From Gari tellinella (lineage: Eukaryota; Mollusca; Bivalvia; Cardiida; Psammobiidae): a stretch of 64,000 nt of DNA. Below, one piece after another: positions 10,064 through 21,056 of this stretch. Position 1 is the stretch's first letter. Every line of letters begins with the position of its first letter. The position numbers and the translations under genes are program-made. The stretch spans positions 37,506,356 through 37,570,355 of the forward strand of contig OV277870.1 of assembly GCA_922989275.2 (NCBI GenBank), read 5' to 3'. A model generated the notes under the pieces. That model searched no databases. It was not told where the DNA came from and worked only from the letters and a program-made list of their open reading frames with translations.

Positions 10064-10682
10064 CTGGGGTGTGTTTTTTTATTCAAAATCATAATCATGA
10101 TTAGCAATCATGATTGTGATTCGGTCGTTTTTTTAATCGAATCAGAATCGTGTTCTGTAATCACGCTAATAAAAAATAATCAAGCCCAACGCTCGATTAA
10201 ATTGTAATCATAATGGCACTTGTCGATTCAACCAGCTATTTCATTTACACCTGGCAAAAGAAATAAACAGTCTTTTGACACTCATTATGCTTTATAACTT
10301 TAGTTTATTTAAAATTAATTTTGAGCAATAAATTAACCCCTTTGAATAAACACACTCACTGCTTTTTGCAACCAGTTTCTTGAATAACGTTCGTGGCGTC
10401 TGCACAGGTGTCAAACTGATCGGCACATCTTACATTATAACTTTTAAAAGTCAAAATTTACCCAAAAGTTATCCTTTCGAAATAATTTTGTATTTGAATT
10501 AACTCCTCTGTTGCCTTATCCCGAGTACAAGGGTCATTTGTCAACAGTTTGTATACTAATCAGACGCTAGCAGTTTGATATCATAATCATTGTCTAATCA
10601 CGCTGTTTTTTTATCACTTAAATCATGATTCTGATTATTAGTTTAATCATTATCATGATTATGTAAATAAAACACACCCCTG
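10064..10682 (+). mobile_element. hAT-like element with CTGGGGTGTG ends
   Basis: Inverted ends CTGGGGTGTGTTTTTTTAT and AAATAAAACACACCCCTG match over about 18 bp. The subterminal regions are rich in AATCATGATT words on both sides. C(A/T)GGGGTG ends are typical of hAT-type MITEs, but the expected 8-bp duplication is only partly matched. A truncated F1 copy (about 10500-10575) sits inside. Confidence 0.55.
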
Positions 10683-10689
10683 TTGTCCA

Positions 10690-11100
10690 GAGACTCAAGA
10701 ACAAACCAATACTATTAATCTAAGCGAGACAACTCTGACTGACCTATTTCTAACATAAAGTGCATAGTATTTATAAAATGGAAAGAGTAATTCTCTCGCT
10801 TAGCTAACTCAAACTTGTCAAATATACTACTTATACGTACACGGATCTAGAGAGATATTAAACTGCTAAATTGTTTCTTATTAGCAGTTGATCTTCATAC
10901 ATATACGGAAGCATATACTGTTCCTATTTTTTACAAAAGGTGTGTAAAACTCACGTTACACAGTTATATGATATAAACATGCTTTAAAACGATAATACAT
11001 GTATTATCAGTTTGACATAATAGGTAAAATTTGACTGTCTTATACTAACTATATTGTACTATGAACAAGTTGAAATGAAATATTTATCTATCTATCTTAT
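10690..11100. other. unannotated AT-rich stretch
   Basis: No gene is recognised. Confidence 0.4.
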
Positions 11101-11101
11101 A

Positions 11102-11336
11102 TTAACCCCTTCACTGCCTTATCCCCGATTACAATAGTTACATGTATTTGCAATGTTTTTTGCACACAGTTTGGATCCTGATCAGACGCCGCGTTACGCG
11201 GCGTTTGATCAGGATCCAAACTGTTTGACACTTGTATCGATGTTCCTGTAGTCAAAATTCCTGAAATTCAAATTTGAAAATAAAAGCAGACGACAATTGT
11301 TTCAAGCCGATGACATCACGGCGGTGAAGTGGTCAA
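11102..11336 (+). mobile_element. F1 palindromic element
   Basis: Left TTAA followed by CCCCTTCACTGCC. The right end GGCGGTGAAGTGG closes at a mutated TTAA (TCAA). The hairpin at 11162-11227 is near perfect. A GCAGACGACAATT box follows. Confidence 0.85.
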
Positions 11337-11339
11337 GCC

Positions 11340-11865
11340 TAGAAATATAAATAATTCGTTTTTCTTGCAAAATAATATAATATTACGCGAATTGTCTCAG
11401 AAAAGGGAAATATGCCCTCTAGTTTTGATCTAAGTATTTATATACACACTATTTTAGATATGGTTATAAAATGTTCAAAGGGAATTATTTTGTGAAAGTC
11501 TATTCAGCAATAAAGTCATTAAGAAAATAAAATAAATTTTAAGTAGTATGTAGAAGGAAACTTCTGTGTAATATGCAATATGTTCCTTTACCCATTAACA
11601 TGTGTTATAACTTAAGAACTTACCAATAGAACTGTTTATTTTATTGCTTACTATTTATAATTGATATAAACAGGATATTTACAAAAATATTACTTTTCAA
11701 GTAACTGCACAGAAAACATTAGCTTAAACATAATACAGATATGTGAAGTTATAACTTTCAGTAAAGATAATTGGTATGTTCTATCTAACTACAAAAACAT
11801 TTATCTTAAAAATATCAGTGACAATTTAGTTACTGTTTATCAGTTAAGTCATGTCGTTACATATC
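11340..11865. other. unannotated AT-rich stretch
   Basis: No gene or structured element is recognised. Confidence 0.4.
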
Positions 11866-11873
11866 AGGGCAGG

Positions 11874-12114
11874 GGGCCCGTTTCATAAAACGTCTTATGA
11901 CAAATGTTGTCGTAAGTCAAAACTTTAAAATACATTTAATTTGTGATTTCTCTATCTAATCCTGTCTTGTGATATCTTTTTGGAATCGTCTTTTCAAGAC
12001 GATTCCAAAAAGATGTCACAAGACAGGATTAGATGGAGAAATAAATAATAATTGATACTTTTATAATCTGACTTACGACATTATTTGTCGTAAGACGTTT
12101 TATGAAACGGGCCC
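11874..12114 (+). mobile_element. F8 element, full form
   Basis: Whole-element palindrome with ends GGGCCCGTTTCATAAAAC and complement. The inner palindrome at 11954-12034 has stem ATCTAATCCTGTCTTGTGA around GTCTTTTCAAGAC. CAG-type flanks are present with an extra base on the right. Confidence 0.85.
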
Positions 12115-12300
12115 CCAGGGTGTTTAAATTCCATACAATTGACTCCTGTTTTTCATTTTCAGTGAATTCGCCACATTTTAGGCATGTACTTGTAGTTAAG
12201 AGAGTGTCTTTTTAGTAACGACAATTGCATACATTACATTGCAAAAGTGGTTCATTTCAAGAAACCACCGATGCAATTCAATAAAAGTAATAAAATACCA

Positions 12301-12327
12301 TTATATTATATTATATTATATTATATT
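12301..12327. repeat. ATATT microsatellite
   Basis: Five-base tandem repeat of TATAT/TTATA. Confidence 0.85.
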
Positions 12328-12540
12328 TCAATAATAACCATAGTTATTCTACTAGATCTACTGTTCCAATCATTTTGAAGAGAAATGTATTTGCTTTTAG
12401 ATGTTTTCTTTATCTTATTTCGAATTTAAAAGTTCCTACCACAAACAGAATTCTGTTCCAACTCTATACTTCAAACTCGCTTAAGTCAAACTTATCCGTA
12501 TTTCATATGCTGAACTTCTTAAACTCGATGTCGTTCATTT

Positions 12541-12612
12541 CGAACATATCCGTATTTCAAAGTTAAAACGTGGCTGAGGCCACGTTTTAACTTTGAAATA
12601 CGGGTATGTTCG
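12541..12612. repeat. F11 palindrome
   Basis: 72-bp palindrome with arms CGAACATATCCGTATTTC and complement, centre ACGTGGCTGAGGCCACGT. It is the same family as 40615-40686. The sequence to the left (CTTAAGTCAAACTTATCCG) repeats a related motif. Confidence 0.75.
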
Positions 12613-12629
12613 GCTTAGACGCGTTTGAA

Positions 12630-13325
12630 TTATCGAGGAGGATTGGCTGCATGTTTTACCGTGGGTGTAGAAGCCTTCCGCATGATTAGAGACAATGGCG
12701 ATATCTCATAAGCCGACTCATTCAATAATTGAAGACTTTCAGTTTCAGTGTTTTTTTCTGAACATTCTGGTGAGACACGGCAGCTGCCTGACATATCAGG
12801 GAGACATGATTTATCTACATCTCTGCCCGTTCCACAAGACAGAGTCTGCCTGTTAACTGAGATAAAAATAAGAGATAAATATGGGTCACTGATTTGTACA
12901 GAAATAAAAACTTGTGAATTACACTTACAAATCTGTAATAAAGAGCATTTGAAAATAAAAGACAGCTGATTTATTTCGTATGTTATTAAATGTGGATTGA
13001 AAAAATAGTAGTGAGCCATTATCGGCGCTATAAGTCCTAGTCAGTGTCGATGTGCCGTAAACCCCATCTCATCTTTGATTCAGCATATAAAATTTAATTC
13101 ACGTGTTCATGTTTGCATTGAATCTTATTTGAAAAGAGCTATTCACTTTCACTGCAATTTTGACAGTATATAATATATAAAAGGTGTCGTTTAAAAAACC
13201 ACTGAACAAAAACTTTGGTTTTTGTATTTGACCCATAACGCCATAAATATGTTTTAACTTTTACGAGTCCCTTGTTATTTATACTTTACTGAGAGTATAT
13301 CCACTCAGGATTGCATATACGGACA
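12630..13325. other. unannotated stretch with overlapping short frames
   Basis: A 129-codon frame on the minus strand and a 73-codon frame on the plus strand overlap. Neither shows a recognisable domain, and both may be chance. Confidence 0.3.
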
Positions 13326-13430
13326 TGTTCTTTAAAGCAGAAAGCAGTTCCAGCATATTTCCAGATAGAACCTTAGAATAGATTGAAAGTTAAGCTATAC
13401 AACCTGTTTTACTGACAACCTGCTTTAAGT

Positions 13431-13634
13431 GGTACCACTTGGGGGCAACTAGGTATTACCATGAAACGTTTTGCTACGACAACTCATGTATTTGTATTAC
13501 TACGAAGGCAACTTTGTCTGCGTAGCAAAACATTTCCTAGTATATATTAGGAGTACAAATATATTATAATACCAATCTAAGTTGTGGTAGCAAAACAGTT
13601 GATGATAATTTGTCGTTGGTCCCCAGTGGGTACC
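13431..13634. mobile_element. MITE with GGTACCACTTGGGG ends
   Basis: Inverted ends GGTACCACTTGGGGGCAAC and GTTGGTCCCCAGTGGGTACC. The interior contains further inverted words (CGTTTTGCTACGACAAC and CTGCGTAGCAAAACATTT). This is the only copy seen in the window. Confidence 0.65.
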
Positions 13635-13639
13635 CTGTT

Positions 13640-14400
13640 TTCAAAACTTCAAAACTAGAAAAATGTTATGGAATAATTGATTAATGCAGATGATAGCCAC
13701 ATCCAACATGGAAGTAAAGCATTACGCACTTGAAGCAGCTTTTGGCTTCACTTTCATGGTGCTTGGAAGCTATCTCCCTTTATTAAACATCACCAATAAA
13801 TTTTGGATTTTTTTTTAAATAGCTAGCGGAACCTTACTGAACTACAATGTTTTGTTTTGGGGGTTTTGTGTGTGTGTGTGTGTGTTGTTTTGTGTCGTTA
13901 GGACGGGAAAATGTCGTTCCCTGTCAGTGTGCAGTATGTGCGTATCTGATCGTGACACGTGCATGGTGATATCACTTGTTCACTCTATATTTATCGTTTA
14001 CATAGTCTAAACAAAATAACCATGGTGAACATCGATTACAAAAATAAATGTTTCCTTTCAAGCATCTTAGTCCTAAATACAAAACCTTAAAACCGTCGTT
14101 CAGTGAATATCCCCAAAAACACTGAATTCTCTCACACAAATTAAATGATAAATGCAGAATAAAATCAATGCAGAAAGCTTCTCTTAATTTACTTAGTTCT
14201 GCGTTAAGCTGTCATCCGTCTAAATAATTGCATCTTCTTTCTATCGGTCTCTAAATACAGGTTTGACAATATTGAAATTGATTTTTGTTTTCTGTCTTAC
14301 TTATCCAATATTGTTAATGTCTTTTTCCTCAAAGCATTCCATGCTCATCTACAATTAAGGTACCGAAATATGCTCGAACCTGTCAATTAAAAAAGATAAT
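13640..14400. other. unannotated stretch
   Basis: Contains a GT microsatellite at about 13867-13885. No gene is recognised. Confidence 0.4.
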
Positions 14401-14408
14401 TAGGTCTA

Positions 14409-14560
14409 CAGTAAAACCTCCCTTAATAGACATTTAAACGTATTCTTTATCTATCTTCTAATCAAGCATTGGCTTAATGCAAGACAAAGGTATTACAGAA
14501 AGCTCCTATAGAAGCTTTCTGCAATACAATTGTCTTGCATTAAATAGTAACTTTCTCTTT
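14409..14560 (+). mobile_element. F7 element (left end and hairpin)
   Basis: Left end CAGTAAAACCTCCCTTAA follows a TA. The hairpin at 14474-14543 has arms TTAATGCAAGACAAAGGTAT and complement. The right end is not recognised. Confidence 0.6.
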
Positions 14561-14990
14561 AAAATTCCATTTTGTCTTACTAGCTGGTCATCTAAAAGAT
14601 CTTGTTCTGTTTAACCTAGTTGGTTGATTCAAAGGCATAGCTACTCAGATGGCAGATACAAAGGAATACTTCGCATAGTGTTCATGCCGATCATGCTTCC
14701 ACTATTGATTGGGAGAGAATTATGGGGATAGATACAGAGCCGGACCATAAATGAAGTCCTTAACCACATATACAAGCGAGGTGACTTAATCAAGTTACTG
14801 GGCTTTATTGCGGGCCTGAATTATTGGCAATGTCTACGAGGGCTTTAGAGCCAAACATCACGCTATGTGTCTTATCGTTTCATATAGAAAAGAAAGAAAA
14901 ACACATGTAGTAGTAGGTCAGTGAATAAGATCTATACCAGTAATCATTTCCAAGCGATGGCATAAAGGTAGCCAAAATGCATTTGTCTTT
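14561..14990. other. unannotated stretch
   Basis: No gene or element is recognised. Confidence 0.4.
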
Positions 14991-14996
14991 CAGATA

Positions 14997-15445
14997 TAGT
15001 TAAAACCCATCTAGTATGATCGCTAAAAATGCTTATTAGTTGTATGAAAGATAGGTGTCAGTTTAAAAAAAGGTGAATGTAAAACAGAAAGTTCCTATAG
15101 GAACTTTCTGTTTTAATTTCACCTAGCTTTAAGCAGCCCACTGCCCTAGACTCATAATACTTAACTCTTTGTGCCCTAGTCCCGCATATAGGCGTGCTTT
15201 TCAAACAGTGTACATGTGAATAGTACACATGTCCTATGCAAACAGTGAAGACCCAGATCAGAGGGCTCCGAAAGGAGCCCTCTGATCAGGGTCTTTACTG
15301 TTTGTCATAATGCCAAACATTGACTAAAACAACCCTTAAAAGTCAGAAATGGACTAGACTTAAATGGAAACTGGAACTGTCCATTTAAAGTTTCAGGGAG
15401 GAAAGAGTTAAGAAAATTTAATAGTCGTAATAGAGGGTGTTAACT
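14997..15445 (+). mobile_element. F7 element interrupted by an F4 element
   Basis: The left end (AGTTAAAACCCATCTAGTATGATCGCTAAAA) and right end (TAATAGTCGTAATAGAGGGTGTTAACTG) are the two F7 termini, and the right one is followed by TA. The hairpin at 15064-15134 has stem AGGTGAATGTAAAACAGAAAG. The F4 copy at 15161-15411 lies between the hairpin and the right end. Confidence 0.72.
15161..15411 (-). mobile_element. F4 element inserted at TTAA inside F7
   Basis: Clean TTAA duplication (15161-15164, 15408-15411). The left end is CTCTTTGTGCCCTAGTCCCG and the right end GTTTCAGGGAGGAAAGAG. The 67-bp hairpin at 15238-15304 has stem GCAAACAGTGAAGACCC and centre GGGCTCCGAAAGGAGCCC. This is the best-preserved reversed F4 copy. 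Confidence 0.87.
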
Positions 15446-15449
15446 GTAA

Positions 15450-16300
15450 TGTTTCTTGACAAACACCAATTGTCGAAATATCTAGTAACTGTTGCATATT
15501 TGTATTCGTGTTATGATAATAACTAAATCATATTTTATATGTAGAAGTTGTGAGCTATAAGAATATTGATCGTAGAAACATTGTTTGTACTTTAAGCCTA
15601 AATTTTATTTAAACTGAATATCAATTTTTACGGATAGATCTACATCAAAATAACTTAAAAAGAAAGAGTCGAACTATTAAATCATGTTTCATTTCCCTCT
15701 CTGAATAAGTTGATAAACCTACTTTAAAAAACCAAGCCTATAGTAAGCTAACATAGCGAAACCTATAAAGGCTGTAATAAATATAAGAAATATAAGAAAT
15801 AATGCAGTCTATACTTATCATATCTTGTGTGTGTTCAGTATAGCATTGTATATGTGTTATGATAATTTGTTTACAAGTTTGAGTGGCATGTCATGTATAA
15901 ATGGCATGGTCGTCATGGTCATTCGATATTGTCGTATACAAACTTTTTGTCTATTTTAGATTTATGCATTTTTATTGAAGAAAGCTAAAACCGAGCAAAC
16001 AAAATGTGTGTATCCAAATCAGACGCAGTATCCATGTAGTTTTCAAAAATCAGTCGCGATCGGCAGTCAAAGGGTAAAATGTTTTACAGACATTACATAG
16101 CACATATGTCCTTGTCGAGCGTTAGGTTTATAAAAGTACATTGTACTTCCATTATGACAGATCGAAGGATTTGTACCGTAAGGTTTAACAAAGGGAAGAC
16201 GGTGTTATTCTTCTCGTTTAAAGCAAGCGAAAAGCTACCGTACTGCAACTCAATAATATTAAGATAATGAAAAGTTTTTGAAAATTCTGACTATTTATGA
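15450..16300. other. unannotated AT-rich stretch
   Basis: Short tandem ATAAGAAAT words occur near 15780-15800. No gene is recognised. Confidence 0.4.
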
Positions 16301-16311
16301 TTTTCTGAGTT

Positions 16312-16350
16312 GCAAACAGTTTGGAGTCTGATCTGGCTCCAAACTGTTTG
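16312..16350. repeat. F2-type hairpin lacking its centre
   Basis: Arms GCAAACAGTTTGGAG and CTCCAAACTGTTTG flank TCTGATCTGG. The GACGCCGGG part of both arms has been lost symmetrically. The surroundings are weakly F2-like. Confidence 0.65.
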
Positions 16351-16424
16351 CAAGGTATTTCAGTTATTGTGTTGGAAAAAGAAGGCACCATTAAAATGAG
16401 GGATAAATGATTATATAAAACACA

Positions 16425-16573
16425 GGTGACAGCTTAAAGCAAGGTGACAGTAAAACAGAAAGTTCCTTTATGAGTTTTCTGTTTTACAGTCACCTTGCTT
16501 TAAGCACTAACCTGTCGTAAACACCTAATTTTTAACACAATTTAGTGGTCGTAAGAGAGAGAGATTTTGACTG
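16425..16573 (+). mobile_element. F7 element (hairpin and right end)
   Basis: The hairpin at 16432-16505 has stem GCTTAAAGCAAGGTGACAG. The right end runs from TTTAGTGGTCGTAAGAGAG to GATTTTGACTG, followed by TA. Confidence 0.75.
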
Positions 16574-16611
16574 TATTTCAATCACTCAAAAAAGAAAAAT
16601 AATGCTGGCTT

Positions 16612-16739
16612 ATCCCTCCCATTGCCATTATGACGTCATAACCCATTTCACCATTCACTACCATAGTGCCGTTGGCTTTCAACAATAACGTTATTGTTGC
16701 AAGCAGGCTGTGAGGTCGACCAATGGTATGAAAGGGTTA
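16612..16739. repeat. TTAA-ended inverted-repeat fragment, F1-related
   Basis: CCTCCCATTGCCATTATGACGTCAT on the left mirrors CCAATGGTATGAAAGGGTTAA on the right. The centre has a small palindrome, CAATAACGTTATTG. The usual F1 hairpin is absent. Confidence 0.4.
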
Positions 16740-16753
16740 AACAAAGGCGATAT

Positions 16754-17004
16754 TTAACCCTTCCCCCCATAGAAGCGCCTTTTAGCGCATTCAGTTTATT
16801 CTTGCCCTGAAGAAAATAGTTCCAATTTATACATTCATAAATATGTATAACACAAAATATTTTCTATATTCTAGCAGATGATAGCTTAAAGCAGGCTGAA
16901 AGTAAAGCAGAATGCGCTTAAAGCGCATTCTGCTTTACTTTCAACCTGCTTTAAGTGAACACCTATATTCAATACTAGAGACATGCTATGTGGGAAAGGG
17001 TTAA
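16754..17004 (+). mobile_element. F5 palindromic element, TTAA-flanked (reference copy)
   Basis: TTAA at 16754-16757 and 17001-17004. The left end is CCCTTCCCCCCATAGAAGCG and the right end ATGCTATGTGGGAAAGGG. The 72-bp hairpin at 16884-16955 has stem GCTTAAAGCAGGCTGAAAG and centre GCGCTTAAAGCGC. Confidence 0.88.
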
Positions 17005-17407
17005 TACAGGGCACACATCATTCAGAACACTGCAATAGTATCTTTCAACATAACTATTTATCTGTATTAAAAGATTCACGCTTCTTAAATAAACTGTCAC
17101 GCATGTTTCATGAAATCCCCGAAACGTTAAGTAATTTATAAAACATTGAAACATAGTAAACATGAACATATTTTCTATTGCCAACAAAAAATGTTCATGG
17201 ATAACAATATTAGATGGTGACAATAAATCCATTTTCGCACTTAAAACGACAAATACGAGAAAACAACCTATATTCTCTTGAAATTACGTTATCCAAAAAT
17301 ATTGTTAAACTGTTAGCTAAGCACACAGAGCAAAACTGTCACAAACAATGAATATTCTTACCAATTTAGTTATATAAAACAAGAGACATATGGGTATTTA
17401 CTAGGTA

Positions 17408-17768
17408 CAAAACTCCCTCTCCAAAACGGCCCTCTTAACAACGATTCCCTCCTTACAACAATGCTTATCGCTGTTCCCCAAATAAGACAACTATATAAAA
17501 CCCTTTCACTGCTGCGATATCGTCTGCTTAAAATTGTCGTCCGCTGTTTTTCTCAAGTCACAAATTGGAAATTTTGACAGAAAAAACAACAACATAATGA
17601 CGAATGAAAAACGGCTGAATCCGGATCAGACGCCGCGTCACGCGGCATCTGATCTTGATTCAAGCTGTTTGCAAATGTAAGCCAATTTCCCTCCCTATAA
17701 CAACTCCCGCCGAAGAACGCACACAATATTTGTCTCCCATTGGGTGTTGTTGTAGAGAGGGAGCAATG
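17408..17768 (-). mobile_element. F3 palindromic element, reversed
   Basis: TA-flanked. Ends CAAAACTCCCTCTCC and GAGAGGGAGCAATG. The GTCGTCTGC-type boxes precede the hairpin (17608-17671), so orientation is opposite to 342-683. Confidence 0.8.
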
Positions 17769-17799
17769 TATAACAGAAAAGGGCTACGGAAATAGTCGA

Positions 17800-17902
17800 C
17801 AATGGATAGATCGAACTTTTCGGTTCGAAATCTCTTAAGTCGAACAAACTCATACTTTAAATTTAAAACGCAGCTTTGCTTTAAAATACGAGCATGTTTG
17901 TA
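17800..17902. repeat. degenerate F11 palindrome
   Basis: GTCGAACAAACTCATACTTT and AATACGAGCATGTTTG are decayed versions of the F11 arms. Confidence 0.45.
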
Positions 17903-17903
17903 G

Positions 17904-18119
17904 TAATTCCTTCACTGCCATGACGTCATATGTTTTACACTATTGTTGTCTGCTTTTATTTCTAAAATTTAAAGTGTAGGAATGTTTTACTCCAGTGATA
18001 CTCAAATGAGTGTCAAACAGTTGGAATCCTGATCAGATGCCACGTTGCGGTGTCTGATCAGGATCCGAACTGTTTGCAAATACCTTTTGTACTTGGGGTA
18101 AAGCATTGAAGGGGGTTAA
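17904..18119 (-). mobile_element. F1 palindromic element, reversed
   Basis: The right end closes at TTAA 18116-18119; the left TTAA is mutated. CACTGCCATGACGTCAT is at the left end (TGACGTCA 17921-17928). The hairpin at 18013-18076 has a shortened centre (GCCACGTTGCGGTG). Confidence 0.82.
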
Positions 18120-18600
18120 AATTGTTCGAATAATCTAGACCAGACTGTATGTTATAACACACAAGTTAAGTAGTTAGCTATGTATCAGTTTCAGGGAAAT
18201 ATAATAAAGTATGCTAGAAAAAATGTAACGTATGGGAAATTGCCTCAGATACATGTTTTTAAATGAAGTACCATGTTATATATATAGATTTATTCATTTT
18301 CTGTCCGAGTTCGGAACTAGAAATAGTTTTGGGTCAGAAGCATATGTTGAAAGAAATAATTAACAAAAAATAATCTACATTCGAATAAACGTAATATTTA
18401 AATTATTTGATATCAAATTGAAATGAAGATGTGGGCTTTTTAAGGAATATCTGATCATTCCATCATTGTTTACCATTTAATGGTCCTTGGAAAATGTCAA
18501 AGGATTAAAAACAGTCTATTACCGGTATTCTCGTCTACAATTTCCCAAAGTCGATCACGACTTTCCCGACATTAATTAACCAACATGTTGAATAGACGAC
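18120..18600. other. unannotated AT-rich stretch
   Basis: No gene or element is recognised. Confidence 0.4.
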
Positions 18601-18614
18601 CAGGTCCATGCTTA

Positions 18615-18698
18615 TAAAGCGTTTGAGTTGAGTCTGAAATCGTTCTCAAGCATTTTCATATGCTTGAGAACGAACTCAGACTCAACTCAAACGCTTTA
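18615..18698. repeat. F10 palindrome
   Basis: 84-bp palindrome with arms TAAAGCGTTTGAGTTGAGTC and complement. The inner stem GTTCTCAAGCAT is shared with 37172-37241. Confidence 0.8.
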
Positions 18699-18743
18699 GG
18701 TACTAGACATCGGATTAGTTTTCGACTTTTTTTACACTTGTGT

Positions 18744-18953
18744 TGATCTTTCCGTTTGACGAATGTCTCAAATTTAAAAATGTACAAAAGTCGAAGGCAA
18801 TTTTTTGAAGAAGACGATAGCATGGCATCCAAATTGTTTGAGACTCTGATAAAATTTCCTGAAATCCTTGTCGATGAATTTATCGTGAAGAATGCTGCAG
18901 TCAAAAGATTGCTAAACAACCCTGAATGCAGGTTGATGAAAGTTAACCCTTAG
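18744..18953 (+). other. unexplained open frame, possible exon
   Basis: A frame opened by a TGA just upstream encodes ~65 residues with balanced composition (segments FEEDDSMASKLFETLIKF and LVDEFIVKNAAVKRLL), unlike the repeat-derived frames. Its stop is supplied by the F1 element starting at 18943. No domain is recognised. It could be a decayed exon or chance. Confidence 0.2.
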
Positions 18954-19156
18954 CCTGCCACTCACGACTATAGCTCCATATGCAAACAGCTTGGATCCGG
19001 ATGAGACGCCGAGTAACTCGGCGTCTCATCCGGATCCAAGCTGTTTGACACTCGGACAACATTTTCAGCAATTTTGAGCAACTTTGAAGCACTTTGAAAC
19101 TTGAAGCAGACGAGAAATATAGCAGACGACAATTTATTTGGCGGGCTAAGGGTTAA
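18943..19156 (+). mobile_element. F1 element with GAGACG-variant hairpin
   Basis: TTAA at both ends. Ends CCCTTAGCCTGCC and GGCGGGCTAAGGG. The 66-bp hairpin at 18982-19047 is essentially perfect and carries linked changes on both arms (CAGCTTGGATCCGGATGAGACG). Two AGCAGACGA boxes follow. Confidence 0.87.
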
Positions 19157-19371
19157 ATGCATGTGCAAGCTTAAAGCCGCATTGTGTTTTTGAGACACCT
19201 GCATAAAACGGTTGTTTAGGGTCCCATATGAACTACATGGGACGTGATTCTTTCACAAAAAAACGGCTTTATATAAGAAATTCGCTTTTTAAATTTAATT
19301 TATAATATTTTGGTGCAGCACAAATTAAAAAGCCTCCCTTGTGAATGGAAAGAAGGACAACTCTGTAAATA

Positions 19372-19572
19372 CAGGGCTCCAGATAACGGAAGTATTTCGA
19401 AAACTAAAATCTTTATTTCTGCTTTTAAACCCAATGGTGTCATACTCATTAAAAGTGTCTCGAAGAGACGGTTTAATCAGTAGCAACACCATAGCATTCG
19501 GTGCTGAAATGAGTGAGATAATGTTAGATAAGTTCAGATTACTCCCGCTCATATATATATCTGGAGCATCTG
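19372..19572 (+). mobile_element. F9 element
   Basis: Left end CAGGGCTCCAGATAA; decayed right end ATCTGGAGCATCTG. The inner palindrome around TGTCTCGAAGAGACG lies at about 19433-19500. A frame across it is repeat-derived. Confidence 0.68.
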
Positions 19573-19573
19573 G

Positions 19574-19775
19574 TTAACTCTTTTTCTGCTGCACAGACGT
19601 CTGCTTTGACATTGTCGTCTGCAAAATGTGTTCAGTTTAGATTTATGCATTGTTTTAATTAAACAAACCTTAAGACGAGTGTCAAACAGTTTGGACCCAG
19701 ATGAGACGCCGCGTCTTTCTAGATTCAAACAGTTTGTAAACTCCGTAAAGTTACGACCAGTAGGCACAGGGTTAA
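19574..19775 (-). mobile_element. F1 element, reversed, abutting F9
   Basis: TTAA at 19574-19577 and 19772-19775. The boxes ACGTCTGCTTTGACATTGTCGTCTGC are in the left subterminal region. The right hairpin arm (19682-19737) is partly deleted. Confidence 0.75.
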
Positions 19776-20734
19776 ACACTATGAGATCCAGTCAAAACGT
19801 GTAAATATTATTCACGGTGGGTAAGCGATTAAATTTTTTTTACGGAGAATCTATACCTTGAGCTTGCTGAAAATGACTGTTTCAGCCTTGTCCTCTCTCT
19901 AACCCAAACACTTCTTTTTGGATCTTCACCAAACTTGCTACAAATATTTATTAGTATAGAATCTAGGTCAGGTTCAATAACTAGCAAAATCGCATGAGGC
20001 ATGTCTGAGTTATTGCCCTTGAATAATTAGAAAATGACTCTTTCAGCATTTTCTGCTCTCTAACACAAACACTTGTTATTGGATCTTCATCAAACTTGCT
20101 GAAAATGTGTTTTGGTTTTAAATCTAGGTCAAGAAAAAAATCGAATACAGTTGAATGAAAATCCTTCAAGAGGTAAAGGAGAAATGGAGTGGTCATTTAT
20201 TACATAATTAATTACCAACACGGCTAAGATGAAACACATGCAACAATTGACCAAATATTTGGCTAAAATGGAATCAAAACTGGTCCTTTTACAGAGTGGA
20301 CAGGGCAAAAATAAGGATGAAATAGCAAACATTTTAAAAATTGAAGAACCATAACTCCAACATGCCTTCGGCGATTTGGGTATTGTTCGACAATATTGAC
20401 CTGACGTTGAACTTTATGCATGAATAAATTGTAAAAAGATGACGCAGTATAAATCAAAATTCGATAGCCTACGTACAACTTCGGGTTGTTTCGGCTGATT
20501 ACGTAAATCTTGTTACAGTTGTGATCCTCAGTGGATCAACACTCCACATTGAGCAAGTTCAAAAGATTATTGTTGATAAACTATTATTCCCGAGTCTCCT
20601 AGTATAATCGCATCTACTAAAACGCACCATGTTGCGCTTTCGAGTGGGCTATAATCCAGCTGAGATCATCGATGTTCTCACCTGCGACTCTTGCCAATAT
20701 ATGCCTAATTTACAACCCCCAGATGTAACTAATC

Positions 20735-20804
20735 TGCAATAGGTGTGTCGTTAGAGCAAGGGATTTGTAACACCGAGGTTCCGGGTTCGAATCCCGATAG
20801 AGGG
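20735..20804 (+). pseudogene. tRNA-like sequence
   Basis: Box B GGTTCGAATCCC at 20784-20795 is preceded by GTCGTTAGAGCAAGG (D-arm-like) and ATTTGTAAC (anticodon-loop-like, reading TGT). The acceptor ends do not pair cleanly, so this is a tRNA-derived or promoter-like remnant. Confidence 0.45.
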
Positions 20805-20974
20805 GAAATATTTTCATTTTATAAAATGTTATTTTATAGACCAAACAGACGCTTTGACATAATGTTTTTAAAAATAACAAAAGAACCGTGTTCCAATCGA
20901 AATAGATGTTGTATGATAACTTAAAAGAAACAGCATGAATTGATAAAAAAAAAGGTGAAAAAATGTAAGAGTAT

Positions 20975-21056
20975 TGCATGGGATTCGAACCACTGACTGT
21001 ACGGAAAAATAATCTATATAGTCATCTTCCTTTCCACTTGCGCTAAATACCTGTCG
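20975..21056 (-). pseudogene. tRNA-like sequence, opposite strand
   Basis: On the minus strand, TTAGCGCAAGTGG (box A-like) is followed about 45 nt later by GGTTCGAATCC (box B, 20981-20991). The arms do not make a clean cloverleaf. It faces the plus-strand tRNA-like sequence at 20735. Confidence 0.42.

Noticed and set aside
12630..13019. 129-codon minus-strand frame
   Set aside because: Overlaps another frame on the opposite strand, has no recognisable domain, and lacks supporting context.
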